Source: Gracilaria domingensis
Lineage: Eukaryota > Rhodophyta > Florideophyceae > Gracilariales > Gracilariaceae
DNA: 64,000 bases
NCBI GenBank assembly: GCA_022539475.1
Contig: VCMS01000046.1
Location: forward strand, 19,609 to 83,608
Reading direction: 5' to 3'
How positions within the stretch are numbered: the stretch's first letter is position 1; every line of letters begins with the position of its first letter. The notes beneath the pieces were generated by a model, which was not told where the DNA came from, did not search any database, and saw only the letters and a program-made list of their open reading frames with translations. The translations under genes and the position numbers were made by a program. Shown here piece by piece: positions 19,759-29,214 of this stretch.

Positions 19759-22104
19759 ATGGCAGAAAGCGCAGCAATCGCTCAGTGTCAATCGTCTAAT
19801 GCCAATGCACATGTAGAAAGCAATACTTTGGAGTGCAACTCTGAAGAGTCACATACTCTCCTCAACGACGATAATGACGACGAAGAGTTTCAAATTACTG
19901 CACTAGGTGCGCCAGAACTGCGTGACTTGTATGCCAGCAACCCCTACTGTTCCAAATGGCGCGATAACAGTGGTCTACATCTATCGAAAGAGGCTCTTAT
20001 CATAAGGTCCTACGCCCACAAGAAAGAATTGAGGTTGTTTCTATTGTTTATGAACACATCCTTTTTCAATTGTATACGCATTTGGACGAGCACAGAGCTG
20101 ATCAAACGGGGAAAGCGAAAACGACAGTTACGAATGCACGAAATGCTGGCCTACGTAAGGCTTGAACTCGCTACGTCAGTACACAAATTAAACAGATTGA
20201 AAGACTACTGGTCGACTAATGATCTACTAGGTATACCGTTCTTCAAAAATGTATTGGGACGCGATGCGTTCTTGAGCATAAGATCCGCTCTTCGAGTATA
20301 TCCTCATTAGGAAGAAGATGTGGCTTTAGAGGACCCAGTTTGGCACAGTCGCAAACTTTTAGAGCATTTTGTGCGCAACAGTGCAACTTTGGAAGTACCT
20401 ATGGGGGTGAGTACACTTGACGAAAATACATTGAGGTGCAAGGTGCGGACTCGCGCACGCTCTTACATGAAATCGAGGGATGGAGCTAGAACGTACCGTG
20501 CGCGGTGACTCTCCGGGAGGAGTGGTGCACTTCGCGCAGGCGAAACTGGTCCAGAGCCGAACCCGGTTACCTTTTACTGAAGGTGGAGGTGACCGCGAGG
20601 TCACCCCTTATACCGTAACCGGTAAATTAGTTAAACTAAATTAAATAATCTAATGCACGCTTGTGCGAAGCGGCACACGTGGTGTACGTGACCAGCGCGC
20701 GTCAGCTGCCAGTAAATAATTCGACTGTCGAAACAATTCCTCTGTGAATAGACCCAAATCAGACCACGTGTACCCACGATTACTCAATACCACGTGCCAC
20801 ACCATGGCCAGTCCAGCGGACATTCCGACATCCAACCACCTCAAAATATCCCAGTTTTGGGCCAAGTTTCATACTTTTCTCTTCTACGATCAAACCTCGG
20901 TGCACGAGTTATGAGTATCAACTTCGCTGATACCGCGTTACCGCGTTTCCTCTACATCCGGCTGGTTGCGAAATCATCATCGTCAGCGTTGTGGTGCGCA
21001 CAAGTAGCGCACCAGACGAAACTGCACCCAACTCCTGAAAATGGACCACTGATTGTGACAGATAAATTTTATACTCGTCATGTTCTTGCCCAGCAGTTGG
21101 CGAGTTTGAGTGACGGAGAATATAAATTAATTGGCACCGTACGTTTCAACAAAGTGGATGGCTTGAATAGGCCTGCACTAAAGGAAGCCATCGAACGTAT
21201 GAAGCACGCAAAGCGAGGGGACTGGTGTTTGGTTCAGGTATATGAGAAGCAAAACCCTTCAGAAACCACAGTCTCGGTGGCCAAAAATACTGGATTTGTG
21301 GTCTTCAAAGACCGCACGGTGGTCACTTTCTATACGAACGATTTGGAAGAAACGCGAAGATTTCGAATTCAGAGCCCGGAAGATCAAGCTGTTCGATGCA
21401 TTCATGGCCTGGCGGCGTTACCAAGATGGACAGGAGATGAGTCTATGAGCAGGACTATACGACGTGTACCTGCAGTGATCGTAGCGTATAACCTCTTCAT
21501 GAACGTCGTGGACTGCTTCGATCAATTGCGCTCAACTTCAGCTACTTTGAGAAAAGAGAAACGAGTGACAATGAGTCTCCTCACCTTTATATTAGATGCC
21601 AGTGTCATCAACGCACATGCGTTGTTGAATGCGATCTCCAAGAAATGAGAACCTATTATTGATGTCATCACCATGAAACATCGGATAATTCAACAGCTGG
21701 TGGCCGAGCATGTGGACTACAGACAACCTCAAAGTTCTGTACTGCCTTCCGCTCTCTTGGCGGAAGCCGTACCGGATGACTCTCGATCCACATCAAACGA
21801 TTCTCGCAAGCATATCTTACTTCAAACCCAAGAACGCAAGAGCGTTCTTTGCGCACTGTGCAACCTCACTGCGAAAACTGGTCGTGGAAAGTGCTCCATG
21901 TATTCTTGCAGCGAATGCAAGCAAGGCTTCCACGTCAATTGTTTCGCTTTCTATCACAACAAGGAAGACCTGCGCGAAATTCGTCCTGATCTGTATAAAG
22001 CAATAAGAGATGCACAACTACAGTTGTGCACAAAAGCAAAGAGGAAAAGAAAGAACGCAGTGACTTCATCGCTTGCTACCGCTAAAGCTGTGCACAAGAG
22101 CTGA
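19759..22104 (+). pseudogene. piggyBac transposase, interrupted
   Basis: Probable start ATG 19759 (MAESAAIAQ), followed by an acidic N-terminus (NDDNDDEEF) typical of the family. The first domain reads well to 20307 (RLKDYWSTNDLLGIPFFKNVLGRDAFLSIRSALRVYPH), meets an in-frame TAG, then continues (EDPVWHSRKLLEHF, MGVSTLDENTLRCK...TRARSYM) until about 20470. There a foldback-family arm is inserted. Coding resumes near 20.9 kb: TDKFYTRHVLAQQL, GTVRFNKVDGL, FYTNDLEETRRF, and VPAVIVAYNLFMNVVDCFDQLRS, the conserved C-terminal piggyBac core. After a stop at 21646 a last frame (21673-22104) has the cysteine-rich zinc finger CALC...CSECKQGFHVNCFAFYH. It would excise and insert at TTAA. Inactive now because of stops and the insertion. 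Confidence 0.85.
20471..20735 (+). mobile_element. Single arm of the foldback family inserted in the piggyBac transposase
   Basis: Matches 10900-11150: CGCGGTGAC...TTCGCGCAGGCGAA, GGTTACC..TTTACTGAAGG, GAGGTGACC, then the shared AAATTAGTTAAACTAAATTA and CACGTGGTG. No inverted second arm nearby. It splits the transposase between the SLDE-like motif region and the catalytic core, so it inserted after the piggyBac copy landed or in its lineage. Confidence 0.7.
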
Positions 22105-22670
22105 GCTCTCGATGAGGATATCGATGTGAGGTTGAAGCCCGTACGCTTAGAGATGCACCGAGAGCGCTTCTGTTCATATTACCGCGCAAGAGTAAAGCAG
22201 TAGTAGAACTTTGAACTCTTTGCGACTTGACATTCGAACATGAAGAATCCGGAACAAGTTCAATTCTGGCAGGATACGTTCGCGATGACTGCTCGCGACG
22301 ACTTGGTGGCATGGATGACACAGGAGCTCCCTCCCGTCAAAGTGCATGGCGAGGCAACACTTATCGCAACAACCTTGATAGTGTGCTGCGCCTCGTCACA
22401 GACCAAAAACAAGAGCTGACCCTGCTTTGGGGACTAGTAACACGCTCTCCGTGGGGATACGGTAGTGACCTGAGTGAGTTAGAGAGGTAAGGCGAGGATG
22501 AAGAACCTGGAAACTCGATAGAGATGGCCGTAAGAAGGTGGTGTGAAAAGGCGAAGCGGAGGGGCACATAGCCGAAAGTGAGCTTCACATGGTTGTAAGC
22601 GAAGGCTGGGGCTCTCGAGGATACTGTGAGCTCGCCGCCACCATCACAGTCCGACCTCCCGCCAGCCGCA
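22105..22670. other. No gene supported
   Basis: Between the transposase and the cyclophilin fragment. An 87-codon frame (22227-22490) shows no family features. Confidence 0.35.
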
Positions 22671-23223
22671 ATGCGGCCAGCCGCAGTGCCACCAGTCGGT
22701 GACATCGACCCGTACACGTCGCCGCCGCCCATAACTCAGCCAGTATCAATCCCCATCCCGCCGCCGCACACGCAGCACATCATTGTCGCGCTAAACGGCA
22801 CACTGATCCCTCAAACGGTGGAGAACTTCCTCCAACTGACCGAAGCACATGCGTACGATAACACGCCGGTCTACCGCATCGTGCCAGGCCTCACCGTCGA
22901 AATGGGCCATACGCTCCACAACAAGGGCCGAACTGGACGAGCGGCGACAACCTCGGGCAGTCTAGGCGCCGGGAGCTACCGCACTTGCGCTCAGCGGCCG
23001 GCATCTTGTCGTGGTGGGCGACGGAGTGGTGGACAGTCGCTTCCTCGTGATGACGCGTTGCGGTGTCAGACTCTATCTGGAGGGCAAGTACGTGACGTTC
23101 AGGGGCGCAGAAAGCGGGCTCGACGCGCTGTTCGAGCTGGAGCGCGATGCAGCCAATAAGACGCCACAGGCACGAAAACAATTGTCCCTGGCTGACATTG
23201 TTGGATTGCAGGGCAATACCGTA
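22671..23223 (+). pseudogene. Cyclophilin-type peptidyl-prolyl isomerase fragment
   Basis: From ATG 22671 a Pro-rich lead is followed by the cyclophilin core start: IIVALNGTLIPQTVENFLQLTE (about TVENF) and YDNTPVYRIVPGLTVEMG, the family's Y-x-x-T-x-F-x-R-V-I-P-x-F equivalent. HNKGRTGRAATTSG then keeps frame. The second half appears in another frame from about 23010: VVDSRFLVMT...LEGKYVTFRGAESGLDALFELERDAANK, matching the DSQFFI...LDGKHVVFG segment. At least two frame changes separate the halves. GTAAGT at 23221 follows the last codons and looks like a surviving intron donor, implying a genomic rather than mRNA-derived copy. Cyclophilins isomerise prolyl bonds; this copy is not functional as read. 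It sits inside the piggyBac ends. Confidence 0.65.
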
Positions 23224-23324
23224 AGTAACAGATATGTGGAGACATTTTCGGGGTAGGTGTCCCAGGAATCTCCAAGGAGACCCCCAAACTTTTTTCGCCA
23301 GCCCACTAAAATCAGAATGAGGGC

Positions 23325-23760
23325 GCCGGTCAGACGCCGCGCCCTCATCTTGATCAACAAACCCCCCACAGCAAAGACGCCGCGCCCGTTGGCGCGGCGC
23401 GTCAGACAGAAACGCCGCGCTGCGCTGGCGTGGCAGGCCTCAGGACAACGCCGCGTTGCGCTGGCGCGGCGCATTATGAAGACGCCGCGCTGCCAGCGCG
23501 GCGCATGATGAAGACGCCGCGTTGCCAGCGCCGCGCTTCAGGAGAATCGCCGCGTCTCGTCGGCGCGGCGCATCAGAATGTGGCCCCGTCGTTTGACGTG
23601 GGACATCAGAAACACGCCGCGCCAACTGCCGCGGCCTGTCAAGGAGACGCCGCGCCGCGCTCGGGCGGCGCAACTGGGAGTCGCCGCGCCTCGCTGGCGC
23701 GGCGCAACTGGAAGTCGCTGTGCCTCGCCGGGGCGGCGCATCGAGCTGTTGCCTGTGTGG
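23325..23760. repeat. GC-rich minisatellite
   Basis: About a dozen diverged units of 32-38 bp, each with an ACGCCGCG start and a GCGCGGCGCA-like end that can pair within or between units (starts near 23376, 23413, 23449, 23483, 23515, 23548 and on). Every frame gives Arg/Ala/Pro-rich low complexity. Flanking GTGTCCC...CTCC motifs occur on both sides (23258, 23779). Treated as non-coding satellite-like DNA. Confidence 0.65.
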
Positions 23761-25279
23761 AGGCGTTTCTAGGGGGTGTGTCCCGGTACTCCCTAGGACA
23801 TCTCCCCGACATGAGTGAAGCACCAGATCACCAACAGCCAACCATCGACCTACATAACAGAGGATTGTAGGTCGACATCACTACATGTTATGGATGGTGA
23901 GTAGCACTACGGTATTTACGACTACACGGTGAGCAAGTTACAACTTAGGGTATACGAACCACAAGAATTGTAGATATAAACCCCCGCGTTCGGGCGTTCG
24001 TTGCCAACTCAACGGGGGCAGACCACTTTCTCCCTTACGACGACCGCCCCAAACCTCTCTCATCCCTCTCCATCTCCGTCGTCGACCCTCGCCTTTGGCA
24101 TCCCCACTTCTTTTCAGCACGGTCTGTGCTTCCCTGCCATCAACCTTCTCCCCCTCTCCCTTTCTTTCTCTCTACGGGCGGCTCGGTCTCCCGCCCTGTT
24201 ACTTGAAGTTGTAGTGTGCGGCCCCCCGTTGGGCTCGTCGGCACACTACGACAGTTCTCATCGTACCGACGTCCTTGTTCTCTCTACTAGCGTGGGACGT
24301 GCAGTGCATCTAATAGCTACTTGGACTGCGTCTCTGTCGTCGGTTGTTGGTCTCGAGGTTAACATTGAGACAGGCCGTGTGGCTTCAGTTCTGTTGTGCG
24401 GCTGTTGCGTTTATCGCTGAGATACCGTATTATCTTTCGCCGTTTAGGGTGGTACTCTCGGGCATTTGTTGTGTTGCTCTCCTTGGGTTTGTCACCACCC
24501 GCACTTTTCCGTTTGTTTACGAAAAATGGCGTCCACAAGGTCCATAACAGGTAGTACGAGATGCTCAGCTACGAGCGTTATCTCTCCTTGAAACACTTGA
24601 ACGGGAGCATCAAGCAGCTGAAGAGCGCGTGAAAAAAACAATGCAAGAAGTGGAGAAATCGAGATTGTTATCGGCGCGGAGTGAGGCGGAACGAGCTGGG
24701 TAGATTCACGCTGCAGCATGTCGTTCGCCGACCATGTCTCTGTCCAAGATCCACATTCACTTCTCTCGCATTTGTCCATGGAAGCTTCATCTGAACTCTC
24801 GCCGTCCAACGCTTCGTCATCCAAACACTTGCAGTTCAACTCCACCACCACGCCTCCGTCAAAATGTCGATGATACTCACGATTGTCAGCTTTGCGTACG
24901 AGATAATCGCGGATCCAGTCCGACAGCACCGTTGTGCTCGCGCCCATTCTGCCATCTTCTGCTTGTAAACCCTGCGGCAACCTCGCGCGCATGCACACCG
25001 TTCACAGCACCTCGAACATCCCCAAACAAATCTTTCGCCGGACACGCATCTGCTCCGGCTGCTAGTGCGTAAACGGCAAATTCTACTCGTCACCGTAACT
25101 GGTCAGAATCAAGCTCTTTTTGTCAGACCAATGCATCGTCATGTCCGCACTCGTGCATTGGCACGTGCATGGGCGCCATATGGCGTGAAGCCAATCTCCG
25201 CGACCGTCGTCCTTGTCAACGCGCAGAAGCTGTGTCTTCTTCGGTGCGCATCCCGTCTGCAAGAGACTCTCCATAGTGC
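23761..25279. other. No gene confidently supported
   Basis: Contains a pyrimidine-rich stretch (24030-24200) behind a TATA-like ATATAAA near 23974, which looks promoter-like. A 168-codon minus frame (24492-24998) has an acidic middle (DDEALDGESSDEASMDKCERSE) and no known domain. It may be another captured fragment of the piggyBac cargo. Confidence 0.35.
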
Positions 25280-25750
25280 ATGTACGCGGCGAAGCAACAG
25301 CTTGGAGTGGGCTCTAAGTTAGTCTCAACCGCCATTGACACGATGATAACACACAGTTGTAAGGAGGTTGCTCTGGAAGCCGAAGTAACTAACAAAGTGG
25401 CGTTGCCTCTTCATCAGAATCTAGAATTCATTAGAGATAAGCGTCTCGAGAAGTACTACCTCAATCGCAATGACGCTTTACGCCTCAGACTTAAGCTGAG
25501 GGCCACGCCCGCCTACAAATACATGCAGTCCACGCAGTCTTGGCAGCTAGCCGTTTTGAATCTAATGCAATCAACACCAGCTGTTGCAGTTCAGTGCAAT
25601 GGGCTGCCCTCGTCACAAATCTTCTTACACCTTTTGTTACTTCTACTCTTGGTGAATATATTCAACAATCTTCATCAAACTTCGATTCGAATGCCTCTCA
25701 ACACGCACGAGAGGAAATGCCTACTTATTCAAACTGACGAAGCTCTTTGA
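25280..25750 (+). pseudogene. NAA30/MAK3-type N-terminal acetyltransferase fragment
   Basis: MYAAKQQLGVGSKLVSTAID matches the GNAT acetyl-CoA-binding motif A region (R/Q-x-x-G-x-G/A-S-x-LV). It is followed by KEVALEAEVTNKVALPLHQNLEFIRDKRLEKYYLNRNDALRLRLKL. The series EVTNK-x-A, GF/EFIRDKRL-x-x-YYLN-x-x-DA-x-RL-x-L is characteristic of NAA30, the catalytic subunit of the NatC complex that acetylates protein N-termini on ribosomes. Only the C-terminal half of the domain is in frame; the upstream half is absent or scrambled, and residues after about 25510 look like read-through. It is a truncated copy inside the piggyBac borders, on the same strand as the transposase. Confidence 0.65.
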
Positions 25751-25779
25751 AAGCCGCTCTTGAAGCCCCATCGCGCTTT

Positions 25780-26288
25780 CTAAATAAACCGTGCTAGTCC
25801 GGCCTTCAACATCTCTTCCCTGACACTCGAAGAGCTCACATGTGAGTCCAAACCACCAGCAGTCGACACTAAGATGTCACCAATAACTTTTGACGGCCCT
25901 TGCGTCCATGAGACGGAGGCGTTCACTTCTTTTCCATATATCATCTCCTGCAGATATTCTCCAGCAGGGATACCACATTGGTCGTCTTCCGCAGGTACAA
26001 CCACATTAGCGAGTGCAACTTCCACCGCAATTGGAGCAGCTGTTGCAACGCCACGTACGGTGCCCAACTTCATATGTCTTGGATTGACACTCGATCTTCG
26101 TTTCCGTAGTCTAAGATACGAACATCAATCCCGCCAGACTTATGCACATAGCTGATACACGCCCTGTAACATTCTTTATCTGCGCTGAGCCTCGCCGGTA
26201 CCACTTGTGCGGGTCGCAGTCCTGCACTTGGAGTGGCGGCCTGACTGCGAAGTGATGTGAAACGCAGACCAGATTCACTCGATGCCAT
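25780..26288 (-). pseudogene. Tudor-SN (SND1) C-terminal fragment
   Basis: Reading leftwards from 26288: VVPARLSADKECYRACI...GGIDVRILDYGNEDRVSIQD is a Tudor domain core (A-x-x-S-x-D-x-x-Y-R-A, DYGNED). A one-base frame change near 26073 leads into ALANVVVPAEDDQCGIPAGEYLQEMIYGKEVNASV...VREEMLKAGLARF. That matches the final staphylococcal-nuclease-like segment that follows the Tudor domain in Tudor-SN. This order is specific to Tudor-SN, an RNA-binding nuclease-fold protein of the cytoplasm and spliceosome context. N-terminal SN repeats are absent. The copy stops soon after LARF, short of the normal C-terminus. It lies opposite in strand to the NAA30-like fragment and only about 30 bp away, consistent with a mosaic of captured pieces. 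Confidence 0.65.
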
Positions 26289-26822
26289 GGCGAACTTACA
26301 AGTATCTCGATTCTGTACAAAAAGACGTCACCCAAGCCCAATCTCACACACGGCTCAAACAAAACTCTTCGCTTTGGACTGGTTCTGTTGCTCTGCAGTC
26401 AGATCGGAAGCGCTGCGTTCTACGTAGCACTTCCATAATCTGGCATGGTGATGGCTTGCACCACGTCTTTCGCCACGTTTTCGTCCATGAACACAGGCGA
26501 CTCTGGCAATTGGGAAAGCATGTTGGTTGCCACAGCGCACAACGTTTTGCAGGTCCTGGAAACATTCCAGGCGTCTCGTATGTTGCTGGAGATATGCATG
26601 TCGTCAGCGCCCATGGGCTTTTGCAGCGCGCGCAGCAAGGGGTCATCGGGTAGATGTAGCAGCTGCAATGGGCCTCCCGAAGAGAAGCGGAGCCTATCTC
26701 CCATCTAGATAGTGTCGCATGAAATCGTGAGCGAGTGAAACAGTGAGTGGGAGAAGCCACAATGAGATACCCGTGCTGGATGCTGATTGTAGCATGGATT
26801 TACCCGGTCGCGGATTCCCTAC
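26289..26822. other. No gene supported
   Basis: Overlapping short frames on both strands; none has recognisable motifs. May include upstream sequence of the Tudor-SN fragment. Confidence 0.3.
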
Positions 26823-27413
26823 TCACATTGTCCAATCTTCTTTAAAGCCCATGTACGCGCCTTTCTCGTCAGGCCATAAACTGCGGATGGCTTCCAGAAC
26901 GCACTGCGGAAGCTGAAGTCGATGTCCAGCTCCCAAGTATCCGTATCTTTCTCGAACGTAACATTTGTAGGCCGTTTTACGGGCCAAGTTGTTGTGGCTG
27001 CTATCCTCACAATGTAGTGGGTACTCAGCAACGGTTGTATCTACAACAAATCTGCCGTACTTAAACCAGTAGCATGGCGTGCCCCCGCATTTGGGGCACG
27101 CGACGTCTTCGTTTGCGCACGTTATTCTCGATATGTACATAGGTTGGTTGTCTTCTGCTGCGATGTTGGCACGAAATAAGAATCCTTTACGTTCGTTCTT
27201 AGAATCTTCATTTGCTGTATTGGAGTCGTTCGTGAATGCGGTGGAGCGTTCCAAGCATTGACCGGTTGACGAAGCGGTAGCACGTTTTGACTCCGCGAAA
27301 GTAAGTGGCAGATTCGCAGTTTTGTGTGCTTCGTTGTTGGGAGTGCGGCAGAGATTGTTGTTGTTCATATTGCTACAAAAAGGACTTTGTAGTAGGGCTG
27401 AAAACTTTGGCAA
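26823..27413 (-). CDS. Protein with a P2RX7-like C-terminal cysteine domain
   Basis: 196 codons from ATG 27413. The N-terminal 90 residues look disordered (Asn/Thr/Ser-rich). The C-terminal part has CPKCGGTPCYWFKYG, HCEDSSHNNLARKTAYKCYVRERYGYLGAGHRLQLPQCVLEAIRSLWPDEKGAYMGFK. The A-Y-x-x-Y/F-x-x-x-x-x-GYLG-x-x-x-R-x-x-LP-x-C-x-x-x-x-IR-x-x-x-P-x-x-x-G-x-Y-x-GF pattern is that of the cytoplasmic ballast-like domain of the P2X7 receptor, a zinc/GDP-binding fold that also occurs in stand-alone proteins and in transposon proteins. Here there is no channel domain. It lies 260 bp inside the right piggyBac end, antisense to the transposase, so it may be genuine element cargo. Frame is open throughout. 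Confidence 0.5.
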   Translation of the reverse strand: MPKFSALLQSPFCSNMNNNNLCRTPNNEAHKTANLPLTFAESKRATASSTGQCLERSTAFTNDSNTANEDSKNERKGFLFRANIAAEDNQPMYISRITCANEDVACPKCGGTPCYWFKYGRFVVDTTVAEYPLHCEDSSHNNLARKTAYKCYVRERYGYLGAGHRLQLPQCVLEAIRSLWPDEKGAYMGFKEDWTM

Positions 27414-27624
27414 GTAGAGTTGATCTAACGAAAGGACACCGCGGTGGTGAAGAGAAAAGTTGCATGGTGATTTTGATTTGCATTAGCGCATTAAAGGGCA
27501 TCCTGTGTATAGTGCACGTTCTGAGATGGGCAAAGCAGTCGCGCAGTACCGTATGTTTCAATCAACAACTGAAGAGTTCCCAGCCACAAACTTCGATCAT
27601 TTCGTTCAATCTCATTGGCTACTT

Positions 27625-27650
27625 CTTATGTCTAGTGAGCTGGACATAAG
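27625..27650. repeat. piggyBac subterminal palindrome (right)
   Basis: CTTATGTCTAG-TGAG-CTGGACATAAG, one mismatch from the left copies, 20 bp from the right TIR. Confidence 0.75.
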
Positions 27651-27956
27651 AACTTTTAGTCCCAAAAGGGTTAAATATGGATGTGAGAGACATTTGTGGC
27701 ACTTGTCATGCCCGACAGGACCCGCCACCTTCTCTCGTGTGCGTGTGTTCTAGCTTATGTTCACCCTTGCACACCTGTTCTCATCCGTGGAGCAAGGGAG
27801 CCCGGGAAATTCAACATGTTTCTCACTACGGATACAAATATAAACAAGTAACTACCAGTCATTAGATTTGTAACGTTTTACAAATGTAACTGATAATGGT
27901 ACAAAATACTCGTATTGCAAAACAGTGAAACAAAGAACAATATTAAGTACTTAATA

Positions 27957-28840
27957 CTACTGAGTCACAGAAACAGATACAATATTGTTCTTTCGAGCGT
28001 ATTTGTCATCCGGCGCCTTCAAATCCACATAAAGAATGTACGTTCCATCGGGAAAGTCAATAAGATTTTGACGAGGAATGTGCGTTTCGACAGAGCACGG
28101 AAGTTGAATACGACAGTATGAGGTAACGACATCTTCCGTTGTCTTTCTTAAACTTTTCAAACTTCGCTTGAAACCTTGAATAGTCGGATGGTAGCCTTGC
28201 ATTGCATTAAACTGACGATTAAGCCATTTGCTGTGCAACAGCTTCATATCTATTAGTGGCTCAGGCTATTGTACGACAACTTCAAAAAAACGTCCACGAC
28301 AGATAACCTGTGTGCTTATCATCTCAACTTTTACACCCGAAAACATTGAGATCGCCAGAGTAACAAACTGGACAGTTGTCTCTTCGTTTTCCCATTCTGA
28401 TGAAAGAACAAGAGGATAAAACTGCCCTGGTTTCAGAATCGGTCCGGTAGCAATAACATCATCATCCTCTTCTTCATTGATTTCTACATTGCCTTCAATG
28501 TCTACATTCAGAGGTGCTAACGTACCTCCTCCTGAAATTCGTGCCTGTATGTTAGACAGTAAAATAGAGTCTTCAAAACGGTTAGAATTGATGAAAAAAT
28601 ATTGGATTTCTATCTCACACTTACCTTTTTGTTGCTTTATCTCCTTTTTCATCCGAGTATATCTATTCTGAAATGCAGCCAAACGGTAGGCTCCAAAGAC
28701 AGGATCCATTTTATAAACTTCTGAAGGGTTCTCGGCCCCAGTGATCTCGCCTTTTTCGAACATATCTCGGAGACGCCGAACTAACTCGGAGTCGTTTGTG
28801 AGACGTGGTACTGGCCATGACGATTTTGACCTTGGCTATT
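27957..28840 (-). pseudogene. Harbinger accessory (DNA-binding type) protein, element A
   Basis: Second gene of PIF/Harbinger element A. A short basic N-terminus (ELVRRLRDMFEKGEITGAENPSEVYKMDPVFGAYRLAAFQNRYTRMKKEIKQQKG) leads to an intron at about 28554-28626 (GTAAGT...CTAACATACAG). The body is acidic and strand-rich, with LKPGQFYPLVLSSEWENEETTVQFVTLAISMFSGVKVEMI. An in-frame TAG at 28266-28268 separates it from a further 96 codons (LLHSKWLNRQFNAM...SYCRIQLPCSVETH). The protein in element D aligns with the same intron position. In the superfamily a second protein, usually Myb/SANT-like, helps nuclear import and TIR binding; I cannot show a Myb fold here. The gene is disabled and its start codon unclear. 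Confidence 0.55.
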
Positions 28841-28954
28841 GAACCTCTTGTACTACTTGAGCAATTGGAGAGGCGTTGATGCGGAAAGATTGTCTGCTGC
28901 CGTGAGAAAGACAGCGTCTTGTACAGTTCCCAAACCGTCATTGAAGCTTTTGAG

Positions 28955-29214
28955 TGATAAGAAGGAGATATAACGTATCATGTAAGTGTTGTGAATTTGG
29001 TATCTCACGTTGATACAGTAGGGCAAATCTCCCAAATAGGTATTGTTGTGGAAGCTACATGCGTGGGGTACAAGATGAAGTAGGTGATAGACTCCCTGTG
29101 ATAGTCGTCTACTTAGGGTATCGGTTTAGCAGGGTTTACGATCCCCATATATATCAGGAGAACCAACTCAGAGTTGGGAGTAAAACGTCTCGGCGCTTAG
29201 CCGTCTTGCGATCA
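28955..29214 (+). repeat. Copia 5' LTR
   Basis: 260 bp, TGATAAG...GCGATCA, matching 33282-33536. Preceded by target duplication TTGAG. Confidence 0.9.

Larger units (their letters stand above)
18929..27670 (+). mobile_element. piggyBac element, about 8.7 kb, with host-gene-like cargo
   Basis: Ends CCCTTTTGAGAC (left) and, reverse-complemented, CCCTTTTGGGAC (right) are directly flanked by TTAA at 18925-18928 and 27671-27674, the hallmark piggyBac target duplication. A 26-bp palindrome CTTATGTCTAG...CTAGACATAAG lies just inside each end. The transposase gene (19759-22104) occupies the left third and is broken. The remaining 5.5 kb carries fragments resembling cyclophilin, NAA30, Tudor-SN and a P2RX7-like domain. 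At 8.7 kb it is far longer than typical 2.5-3 kb piggyBac elements, implying acquired DNA. Confidence 0.8.

Noticed and set aside
23325-23760. CRISPR-like array or coding Arg/Ala/Pro-rich gene
   Set aside because: Units are degenerate, of varying length and without unique spacers. All frames give low-complexity sequence; it is a minisatellite in a eukaryotic context.
25083-25274. Minus-strand frame resembling the end of another piggyBac transposase (HWSDKKSLILTSYGDE)
   Set aside because: Match is limited to one short motif and no other transposase parts are nearby in any frame.
27793-27795. Treating the CAA/CAG flanks of element A as a perfect target duplication
   Set aside because: Only two of three bases agree. 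The element is supported by TIRs and gene content, not by this triplet.
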